Shown here piece by piece: positions 8,508-16,209 of a DNA stretch of 27,318 nt. The notes beneath the pieces were generated by a model. That model was not told the origin of the DNA and ran no database searches. It saw only the letters and a program-made list of their open reading frames with translations. The position numbers and the translations under genes were made by a program. How positions within the stretch are numbered: position 1 is the first letter of the stretch; each line of letters begins with the position of its first letter. The stretch is from the IMG/VR virus record IMGVR_UViG_3300010885_076458, positions 1 to 27,318 of that record. The stretch is one strand, 5' to 3'. This stretch comes from a virus.

Positions 8508-11500
8508 TTAATTCTTCAACTGAGCTTTGATCTCAGCAATATCTTGTCTTAGCTCTTTAACTGTTTCGATCAAGAATGGTATTACCATACTGTAGTTAAC
8601 TGACTTGATACCATTTTCATCTGTTTTGACTGCTTCAGGAAGAACTTCTTCTACCTTTTGAGCAATCAAACCATATGCATGACCAGATCCATTGGTCCAA
8701 TCGTAACCAACACCATTTAATCCATCAACTACTGCACCGGCATTCTCAATTGGTGTGATATTTGTCTTGAGTGTTGCGTCAGACAAACTGTTGACGTTTT
8801 GAGCAATGACATCTCCTGTGGCACTGATATTGCCAGTGATGTACAACGCAGTTGGTGCAAATACTGCCACGTTGCTGGTGCCACCCACAGTGATGTTGGC
8901 ATTGCCACTGGCTGTTTGAATATCAATTGTGGTTGTACCGTTTTGTATTCTGTCGCCCAGGATGTTGCCGGACAATGTGGCATTGCCTGACACACTCAAG
9001 TCACCTGTGATTGCCAACAATCCTGAACTGAACACTGCCACATTGCTGGTGCCACCAATTGAAACGGCCAAGTTGCCGTTGGGTGTGCCAATGTTGGCTT
9101 CGCTGGTACCACTGGAAATCTTGTTGCTGGCCAGTCCAACAATGCCACCAGACACACTCAAAGTACCTGTGATAACAGTGTTACCATTGATGTCAACTTC
9201 GCCACCGGCCGGCACACTGTTGGCAACAACACTGGCGTTGCCGTTCTGAAGTGATGTCACAGTGGTGGTGGTAGTCATTGCGCGAACGTCAATTTGATCA
9301 CCAGCTGCTGGCGCTTCTGTAAAGGTCAGTGTACTGGCTGTGGAGTTTCCTGTCACAGCATAGGCTGTGGTTGGCAACTGCATGACACCGTTGATACTGA
9401 CCATACAACTGTTGGTGGTCAAGTTGCCAGTGGTCAATGTAAACACTGTATTTGCACCGTCACCGTTGAATTGATCGTCTGCAATCACTGTAAACACTGT
9501 GGCGCCAATTGATGCCCACTCATTGTTGTTGTACAGATCTAAAGAATTATTTGTGGTGTTGTAGCGCAACATACCCGAAACGCCAGTTGCTGGACGCTGT
9601 GCAGTGTTGCCCACTGGCAACAAAATACTGGTAGAACTGTTGAAAGCAACTAGAGCATTTGTGGTCTGTGTATTGCTACCAAAACTGGCTGTTTCTGTGC
9701 CAGCATCTACAACAAACACCGCCGCGTTACTCAGACCAAAGACTCTAAAGTTTACATTAGCCTGGCTGCCGTTGACGTTAATGGCGGATCCGGTGCTGTC
9801 AATCTTACCACTGACAAGAATCAAATTGTTACTGGTGACGTTGCCAGTGGCACTGATCAATCCACCAGTCAATACATTACCGCCAGTGACATTTCCCGAA
9901 GCACTGATTGGACCAGAAAAATCTACGCCTTGATCATAGAACGTGGCCACTGTGTTGCTGCTTGCACCAATTGCCACAACCAAATTGCCATTGCTTGTAG
10001 CAATATTGGCATAACTGTTACCATTGTTGATTTTGTTTGTGCTGATTGCCTCATTGAGACCAGTCATGTAGAAAGCATTACCAAACACATAACTAACAGC
10101 ATTGGCACCAGCGGTGATGTTACCAATTGTAGATACCACGCCGCCAGTTAAGACATTGCCACCTGTGACATTACCAATGGCACTGACTTGGCCCCCAGTC
10201 AACAAGTTACCACCAGTGATATTGCCTGAGCCACTGATACTGCCACCTGATCCTGAAGTATTTAAATTACCACCAGTTACGTTGCCTGTGGCACTAATCA
10301 ATCCACCGGTTAAGATGTTGCCACCGGTTATATTTGCATCTGAAGTAATAGTTGATGTGGCACTGACCAATCCAACTGTCAAGATGTTGCCACCTGTGAT
10401 GTTGCCAGTGGCACTTGCTGTTCCACCTGTGGCCAAATTACCACCAGTGATATCGCCAGTGGCTGAGACCAATCCAACTGTCAAGATGTTACCACCGGTC
10501 ACATTGCCGGTGGCACTTGCTGTTCCACCTGTGGCCAAATTACCACCAGTGATATCGCCGGTGGCTGAGACCAATCCAACTGTCAAGATGTTGCCACCAG
10601 TGACATTACCTGTACCAGATACAGTACCACTTGTTAGTATGTTACCACCGGTCACATTGCCAGTGGCACTTGCTGTTCCACCTGTGGCCAAATTACCACC
10701 TGTAACGGTAGCTGTGGCTGAAATCAATCCGCCAGTGTTGATGTTGCCACCAGTGATGTTGCCTGTGCTGGATACCGTTCCACCGGTTTCCAAATTACCA
10801 CCAGTTACAGTGGCAGCAGCCGAAATCAATCCAGCCGTTAAAACATTGCCACCAGTGATGTTGCCTGTACCGGACACAGTTCCACCGGTTTCTAAATTGC
10901 CACCTGTAATGGTAGCTGTGGCTGAAATCAATCCGCCTGTCAACACATTGCCACCGGTCACATTGCCAGTGGCACTTGCTGTTCCACCTGTGGCCAAATT
11001 ACCACCTGTAATGGTAGCTGTGGCTGAAATCAATCCGCCAGTGTTGATGTTGCCACCGGTCACATTGCCTGTGGCAGTGATCAACCCACCTGTTACTACA
11101 TTGCCGGCTACCACATTGGCCGAACTGTTAATTGTGCCTGTGGCACTGATCAAACCAGTGGTTGTTATGTTGCCAGCGCCTATATTGGCCGTTGATGTAA
11201 TGTTGCCGGTGGCACTGATCAACCCACCGGTTACTACATTGCCGCCAGTGATGTTGCCTGAAGCACTGACAGTGGTGGCCTCTACGTTACCAATAAAATA
11301 CGAGCCAGACACATTGCCGGTTGCAGATATCAGTCCAATTGTCAAAACATTGCCAGCTGTTACGTTGCCCACGGTGCTGGTAAATCCAGCAAAATATGTT
11401 CCGGTGTCGCCAAATATTACCACATTGGCCACATTGGCCACGCTGACCGAAATATTACCGCTGGAGATAGCACTGATATTGGATGTGCCACTGACGATTG

Positions 11501-14500
11501 GGAAACCGCCGCTGGAGGCAACAACTCCAGTCAACTGTGAGCCGTTGCCAAGGAAGTAACTGCCAGATCCGCTGGTGATGTTGCCGGCAGCTGAAATCAA
11601 GCCACCTGTTTCTATGTTGCCACCAGTTACATTGCCGGTTACACTGGAGCTGGAGCCGGTAATGACACCGCCTACGGTTGAAGCAGCAGTCACTGTGCCG
11701 GTTACGCTGAGGCTGTCACCTGTGGCAGCACCAATGTTGGGTGTGGTCAGTTGTGCGCTGGTCTTGACGCTGATGTTGCCAGTGACATCAAATGCTGTAG
11801 TAACATCATCAACTTTGGCATTGAACACAGTGCCAACCAGACTCAAGCCAGCTGCAGTATTGGCTGTGTATGTCTTTGAAGTACTGAACAAAGAGAATTC
11901 AATGTTGCTGGTACCAAAAGTGATTGTGCCAGTGGGTGCTGACACCACAAAAGAACTGCCTCCGTTGACATTGCCGTTGGTAGTAAAGAAATAGTCGTTT
12001 AGACTCAATTCTTCTACGCTGTTGGGTCCGTACTGGTCTGTATCTGTAGTGCGAACAATGGTTGTGGCATTGGCCCAACCGTAAACACCGTTCCAGGCCG
12101 CATTGCCTTCGTTCTTGACCAGGATACGAGTGTTGGCTGTTTGAACGTTGGCAGTGTCAATTAGATCAAATGAGCCAGTTGTTTGCAAGTATGCCCCAAT
12201 TCCGTTTGAAACGCCGTTGGGTTGTGTATAGGTCACTGTACCACCTGTGGTGGTGGTCATTGTGGTGGTCGATGCCACATAGACCGGTGGGTGGTAAGAA
12301 AGACCAGTGGCCACTAGGTTGTCAACATAAATTTTGCTGGCAGCATCATTGTCTTGTACTGGTTGATTCAATCCGTTGATATAGGTGGCGTTGACCACAA
12401 TGTTACCAGAAATTGGACTCAAATTAACGTTGCCTGTGCCGGTTGTGATGGTTAGTCCAGTGACACCACTCACTGTGGCAGTGTTTACTATTCCAGAAGT
12501 GTTGATGTTGCCGGTGGCACTAATCAAGCCAGCCGTTAATATATTGCCACCAGTTACGTTGGCTGCAGCACTAACTAGTCCAGCTGTGAGCACATTACCA
12601 CCTGTCACATTGCCGGTTGCCGAAGCAGTGCCGCCTGTGGCCAAATTACCGCCAGTGACATCACCTGTGGCCGAAACATAACCACCTGTCAGCACATTGC
12701 CGCCGATCACATTGCCGGTTGAGCTGGTCAATCCACCAGTCAATACATTGCCACCTGTGACGTTGCCACTGGCACTGATTAGTCCACTTGTTTCTATATT
12801 GCCACCAGCTACATTGGCTGTTGATCTGATGTTGCCAGTGGCAGTTATGAATCCACCAGTTAAGATGTTGCCGCCGGTGATGTTGCCGGTGGCCGTCATG
12901 AAACCGCCAGTTAAAATATTGGCACCGCTTATATTAGCCGCACTGGTGATTGTGCTGGTGGCCGAAATCAATCCAGCTGTTAAAATATTACCACCAGTGA
13001 TGTTGGCTGTGGCACTGACTGTGTTGGAAGAAACTTGATTGTTTGCAAAAAGATTGTTGGCTGCAAAATCTCCGGAACCAACAGACACCGACGAAGCATT
13101 GGCTGTGACTGTTTGTGGTCCTAGATAGATACTGTTGCCGGCTAGCCACAGGTCTTTCCAGACATTTGTAGAATTGCCCAGTGTGTATAAGGCATTGGCA
13201 ACCGGTATTAAGTTGCCGGTAATGGTGCCAGCAATGCTGAGATCGTTGGTAGCAAGCAATCCAACTGCTGTTATATTGCCTGCTGTAGCATTACCAGTGA
13301 TATTCAATGCACTGACCACGTTGCCACTCAAGCTCAATCCAACAGCGTTCAAATTGCCAGCATTTACGTTGGCCGCACTGGTGATTGTGCTTGTGGCCGA
13401 AATCAAACCACCGGTCAATACATTGCCACCTGTGACATTGCCGGTGGCACTTGCTGTTCCGCCTGTGGCCAAGTTGCCACCTGTAACGGTAGCTGTGGCT
13501 GAAATTAACCCACCGGTCAAGATGTTGCCACCTGTGATGTTGCCGGTGGCACTTGCTGTTCCACCTGTGGCCAAATTACCACCAGTGATGTCGCCGGTGG
13601 CTGAAATCAAACCACTGGTTAAAATATTGCCAGCAGTTACGTTACCAGAAACACTGGCTTCGCCAGTGGTGTAGGTTCCTGTGTCGGCCCATACCATTAC
13701 ATTAGATACTCCAGCAACAGTAGTATAGATGTTGCCATTGGCCGTAGCGCTAATGTTGGTAGTACCAGCTGTTATTGGAAAACCGGCGCTAGAAGCAGCA
13801 ACTCCTGTCAATTGTGAACCGTTACCAATAAAGTAACTGGCAGCATTGGCCACGATGTTGCCCGCGGCACTAATTAGGCCACCAGTCAGGATGTTACCAC
13901 CTGTGACATTGCCAGTGGCACTTGCTGTTCCGCCTGTGGCCAAGTTGCCACCTGTAACGGTAGCTGTGGCGCTGACCAATCCGCTTGTCAGTATATTGCC
14001 ACCGGTCACATTGCTGGTAGCTGAGATCAATCCAGCTGTAAGAACATTGCCACCTGTGACGTTGCCAGTGGCACTAGCTGTGCCACCTGTGGCCAAGTTG
14101 CCACCAGTGATGTCGCTGGTAGCCGAAATCAAACCACTAGTCAATACATTGCCACCGGTCACATTGCCTGTAGCACTTGCTGTGCCACCTGTGGCCAAGT
14201 TGCCACCTGTAACGGTAGCTGTGGCACTAATCAACCCACTAGTCAATACATTGCCGCCAGTGATGTTGCCTGTAGCACTTGCTGTTCCACCAGTGGCCAA
14301 ATTACCACCTGTAACGGTAGCTGTGGCACTAATCAAACCACTAGTCAATACATTGCCACCGGTCACATTGCCAGTGGCACTTGCTGTTCCACCTGTGGCC
14401 AAGTTGCCACCTGTGATATCGCTGGTGGCGCTGATCAATCCTGGAGTCAATAGGTTGCCACCGGTGATGTTGCCAGTAGCATTGACTGTGCCAACCAAGT

Positions 14501-14987
14501 TGCCAACAAAACTGGTGTTACCGTTGAAAATTGCATTGCCGCCAATGTTGGCGTTGCCCATGTGAATGTTAGCAAATCCTGTACCTGTGACTGTGGGGCT
14601 ACCATTGCCCACGTTGGCTGTGGAAACATACAATGATTGAAATTCTAAGTCACTTTCTTTCCAAACCCAGGCAATATTGGTTGCTGTACCGCGTTGTCCA
14701 AGGAAACCAATGTCGCTGACTGGATTGCCACTTTGTGTGGATGCCAGCGTAATTACCGGATCTTCAATGGTTGTATTGGTTGTATTGACCGCAGTAGTTG
14801 TGCCGCTAATGATAAGATTACCTGACACTGTCAGGTCTGATCCATAGGTCAAGTTATTGGCCAACAGTCCGCCAGTGATGGTATATTCTTGAATTTTGCT
14901 CTGTGCGTTAATACCTAAAATTGTATTACCACTGACCGCGGTCGAAACTTGATTGTTCCGAATTCTTGTTAAACTATTTACAGCCAT
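8508..14987 (-). CDS. Giant repeat-rich tail fibre with C-terminal S74 intramolecular chaperone (2159 aa)
   Basis: The start follows AAAGGA about 8 bases upstream. The N-terminus (SLTRIRNNQVSTAVSGNTIL, then DLTVSGNLIISGTTTAVNT) looks like an attachment region. Long arrays of 17-residue GN[VI]TGGN.LTGG..SAT repeats follow, broken by modules: IGNGSQLTGVAAS segments, a LYTLGNSTNVWKDLWLAGNSIYLG block near 590-640, the shared ~215-residue YVD/NGVY module (about 873-1091), and RPATGVSGMLRYNT plus NGDGANTVFTL modules (about 1789-1902). The last 91 residues, from Ser2069, match the Peptidase_S74/endosialidase chaperone family: SDATLKTNI, YGLIAQKVEEVLPEAV, VNYSMVIPFLIETVKEL. In that family the domain drives trimerisation and cleaves itself off before the SD serine. 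This is the longest gene here and probably a major fibre shaft. Confidence 0.95.
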   Translation of the reverse strand: MAVNSLTRIRNNQVSTAVSGNTILGINAQSKIQEYTITGGLLANNLTYGSDLTVSGNLIISGTTTAVNTTNTTIEDPVITLASTQSGNPVSDIGFLGQRGTATNIAWVWKESDLEFQSLYVSTANVGNGSPTVTGTGFANIHMGNANIGGNAIFNGNTSFVGNLVGTVNATGNITGGNLLTPGLISATSDITGGNLATGGTASATGNVTGGNVLTSGLISATATVTGGNLATGGTASATGNITGGNVLTSGLISATATVTGGNLATGGTASATGNVTGGNVLTSGLISATSDITGGNLATGGTASATGNVTGGNVLTAGLISATSNVTGGNILTSGLVSATATVTGGNLATGGTASATGNVTGGNILTGGLISAAGNIVANAASYFIGNGSQLTGVAASSAGFPITAGTTNISATANGNIYTTVAGVSNVMVWADTGTYTTGEASVSGNVTAGNILTSGLISATGDITGGNLATGGTASATGNITGGNILTGGLISATATVTGGNLATGGTASATGNVTGGNVLTGGLISATSTITSAANVNAGNLNAVGLSLSGNVVSALNITGNATAGNITAVGLLATNDLSIAGTITGNLIPVANALYTLGNSTNVWKDLWLAGNSIYLGPQTVTANASSVSVGSGDFAANNLFANNQVSSNTVSATANITGGNILTAGLISATSTITSAANISGANILTGGFMTATGNITGGNILTGGFITATGNIRSTANVAGGNIETSGLISASGNVTGGNVLTGGLTSSTGNVIGGNVLTGGYVSATGDVTGGNLATGGTASATGNVTGGNVLTAGLVSAAANVTGGNILTAGLISATGNINTSGIVNTATVSGVTGLTITTGTGNVNLSPISGNIVVNATYINGLNQPVQDNDAASKIYVDNLVATGLSYHPPVYVASTTTMTTTTGGTVTYTQPNGVSNGIGAYLQTTGSFDLIDTANVQTANTRILVKNEGNAAWNGVYGWANATTIVRTTDTDQYGPNSVEELSLNDYFFTTNGNVNGGSSFVVSAPTGTITFGTSNIEFSLFSTSKTYTANTAAGLSLVGTVFNAKVDDVTTAFDVTGNISVKTSAQLTTPNIGAATGDSLSVTGTVTAASTVGGVITGSSSSVTGNVTGGNIETGGLISAAGNITSGSGSYFLGNGSQLTGVVASSGGFPIVSGTSNISAISSGNISVSVANVANVVIFGDTGTYFAGFTSTVGNVTAGNVLTIGLISATGNVSGSYFIGNVEATTVSASGNITGGNVVTGGLISATGNITSTANIGAGNITTTGLISATGTINSSANVVAGNVVTGGLITATGNVTGGNINTGGLISATATITGGNLATGGTASATGNVTGGNVLTGGLISATATITGGNLETGGTVSGTGNITGGNVLTAGLISAAATVTGGNLETGGTVSSTGNITGGNINTGGLISATATVTGGNLATGGTASATGNVTGGNILTSGTVSGTGNVTGGNILTVGLVSATGDITGGNLATGGTASATGNVTGGNILTVGLVSATGDITGGNLATGGTASATGNITGGNILTVGLVSATSTITSDANITGGNILTGGLISATGNVTGGNLNTSGSGGSISGSGNITGGNLLTGGQVSAIGNVTGGNVLTGGVVSTIGNITAGANAVSYVFGNAFYMTGLNEAISTNKINNGNSYANIATSNGNLVVAIGASSNTVATFYDQGVDFSGPISASGNVTGGNVLTGGLISATGNVTSNNLILVSGKIDSTGSAINVNGSQANVNFRVFGLSNAAVFVVDAGTETASFGSNTQTTNALVAFNSSTSILLPVGNTAQRPATGVSGMLRYNTTNNSLDLYNNNEWASIGATVFTVIADDQFNGDGANTVFTLTTGNLTTNSCMVSINGVMQLPTTAYAVTGNSTASTLTFTEAPAAGDQIDVRAMTTTTTVTSLQNGNASVVANSVPAGGEVDINGNTVITGTLSVSGGIVGLASNKISSGTSEANIGTPNGNLAVSIGGTSNVAVFSSGLLAITGDLSVSGNATLSGNILGDRIQNGTTTIDIQTASGNANITVGGTSNVAVFAPTALYITGNISATGDVIAQNVNSLSDATLKTNITPIENAGAVVDGLNGVGYDWTNGSGHAYGLIAQKVEEVLPEAVKTDENGIKSVNYSMVIPFLIETVKELRQDIAEIKAQLKN
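8711..8783 (-). other. S74 chaperone start and predicted self-cleavage point
   Basis: Codon 8781-8783 encodes Ser2069 of the SDATLKTNI motif. In endosialidase-type chaperones cleavage occurs just before the serine of this motif, using a serine/lysine pair. The lysine of LK is present. Mature fibre would end at residue 2068. Cleavage here is inferred from the family. Confidence 0.65.
10380..11060. repeat. Array of 51/102-bp fibre repeats, block 1 of the 2159-aa gene
   Basis: Successive copies of the 51-bp unit, alternating as LATGG..SAT and LT.G(LV)[IV]SAT types, run through this stretch. A recurring exact segment is gttccacctgtggccaaatt. Copies differ mostly at third codon positions, with local near-identical pairs such as 10420-10480 and 10510-10580. 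Confidence 0.8.
13430..14460. repeat. Array of 51/102-bp fibre repeats, block 2 of the 2159-aa gene
   Basis: This is the N-proximal repeat array. The 102-bp period is clearest at about 13910-14410, where ccacctgtaacggtagctgt recurs. The array is interrupted at about 13650-13850 by an IGNGSQLTGVAAS / GTTNISATANGNI module. Confidence 0.8.
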
Positions 14988-15027
14988 TTTTTTTCCTTTG
15001 AGTATCTAGTCAGCCAGACTATAGACG

Positions 15028-15035
15028 TATTTATT
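15028..15035 (-). promoter_or_regulatory. Possible proximal late promoter (AATAAATA)
   Basis: One mismatch from the T4 late octamer. T4 spacing gives a transcription start near 15022 and a 35-base leader containing AAAGGA before ATG 14987. It could supplement or replace the perfect box at 15132-15139. Confidence 0.4.
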
Positions 15036-15131
15036 ACCGCTGCAGGAAACTGCCCGATTGAGCCTGTATTTAGGATCGGTGTGTTTTTACAAGGATGATA
15101 CTTTTAAGAAATTATATATTGTAGGATCAAA

Positions 15132-15139
15132 TATTTATA
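15132..15139 (-). promoter_or_regulatory. T4-type late promoter (TATAAATA) upstream of the 2159-aa fibre
   Basis: A perfect TATAAATA on the minus strand lies in the only gap of any size (14988-15174) in the fibre region. Predicted start of transcription is near 15126, with a leader of about 139 bases. In T4 this octamer is read by RNA polymerase carrying the late sigma factor gp55. No clear intrinsic terminator was found in the gap after the 344-aa stop, so readthrough from upstream is also likely. Confidence 0.7.
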
Positions 15140-15174
15140 AACCCAAGGTCAAAACAACAACTTATTGTATATTT

Positions 15175-16209
15175 TTATAAAAATCTGATATCAATTACAT
15201 CACCTGTACTTGGTGCTTCTGTAAAAACCAAGTTGGCGCTGGGACTTGGCGACATGCTGTAGGCCGTTCCGGGCAACTGAACCACACCGTTGATCATGAT
15301 CAATGCTGCGGCTGTGGTAGTTGAACGATTCAATGTAAATGTGGTATTTGCTCCGTCACCGTTGAGTACCTGATTGGTAACTGCGGTGCTGGTAGACGCC
15401 CAGGAATTGCCGTTGTAAACTTCTAAAAGCGAAGTTGTGGTATTAAATCTAACAGTTCCTGTGGTGCCCGAGCTGGGCCGTTGAGTAGTATTACCCACTG
15501 GAATAACCAGCCCTGTTGTGGTGTTGATACTAACTAATCCAGTTCCGGTGGGTTGTAATGTAATTGTTGCATTGGCCACGGTTGCAGTAATTGTGGTATT
15601 ACTGACGCTCAAATTGCCCAGCACAGCAGAACCACTTACACCAAATGTTCCTACATATCTATAACCCACAACAAAAACTGATTTGCCGGTGACTCCACCA
15701 GTGATCACTGACGGTATGTTGGTACCATTGAAATTTAATACACCGGCTTGATAATCAAAAAACCAAGTATCATCATTGCCCGATCCTGCTTGGAACAATC
15801 TTGTGCCAGTGGTTTGAGGAGTAGTAGATCCTGAGGTATCCACATAGACCTGTACCAAGTAGTTGTCTCCAAACTGTGTGGGTATCCAGTTGGCAAGATT
15901 TGTTTTCCAAGTTTGATTATCAGGGGCTGTTAAATCTTCAGTACATTCCACAGTGGGACTGTAGCCGCCACCGCCGCCATCTTTGTAAACTTGAACTTCT
16001 GAACTTGTGTTTGTTGGGGGAACCGCCGGGATGCTTCCGCTGTTGGTCCAAACCAAGTCTCCTCGATACAGCAACGGACTGGCTATGCTTTCATTAAAGG
16101 CTTCCTTGGAGCCAGACCCTGGAGGTGGTATAGAAGTTTTGGCCACACCGTAGCCAACTTTTTTCCAAAGATAGTCTAATTTTTGCGATTCGCTAAATGA
16201 GGCGGCCAT
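15175..16209 (-). CDS. Conserved T4-like phage structural protein, LWKKVGYG type (344 aa)
   Basis: The N-terminal two thirds (FSESQKLDYLWKKVGYGVAKT; ASPLLYRGDLVW; TWKTNLANWIPTQFGDNY; WFFDYQAGVLNF; VFVVGYRYVGTFG) form a block I recognise from virion-associated proteins of marine T4-like phages. Its function is not established. The C-terminal third carries two exchangeable modules: RPSSGTTGTVRFNTTTSLLEVYNG.SW (about 233-271) and NGDGANTTFTL...IMINGVVQLPGTAY...FTEAP.TGDVIDIR (about 278-343). Both also occur in the 141-aa and 2159-aa proteins. Its ATG shares one base with the stop of the 1544-aa gene (TAATG), so the two are translationally coupled. No 17-residue repeats are present. Likely a baseplate or fibre-base component. 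Confidence 0.9.
   Translation of the reverse strand: MAASFSESQKLDYLWKKVGYGVAKTSIPPPGSGSKEAFNESIASPLLYRGDLVWTNSGSIPAVPPTNTSSEVQVYKDGGGGGYSPTVECTEDLTAPDNQTWKTNLANWIPTQFGDNYLVQVYVDTSGSTTPQTTGTRLFQAGSGNDDTWFFDYQAGVLNFNGTNIPSVITGGVTGKSVFVVGYRYVGTFGVSGSAVLGNLSVSNTTITATVANATITLQPTGTGLVSINTTTGLVIPVGNTTQRPSSGTTGTVRFNTTTSLLEVYNGNSWASTSTAVTNQVLNGDGANTTFTLNRSTTTAAALIMINGVVQLPGTAYSMSPSPSANLVFTEAPSTGDVIDIRFL

Noticed and set aside
10102-11559. Long plus-strand open frame (485 codons, LPPVTLPVALAVPPVAKL repeats) opposite the 2159-aa fibre; similar ones at 5322-6278, 13846-14565 and 1834-2670
   Set aside because: These are antisense readings of the Gly/Thr/Asn repeats. The repeat codons give Pro/Val/Leu codons and no stops on the other strand. 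They lack Shine-Dalgarno sites and independent domains, and they break wherever the sense repeats break.
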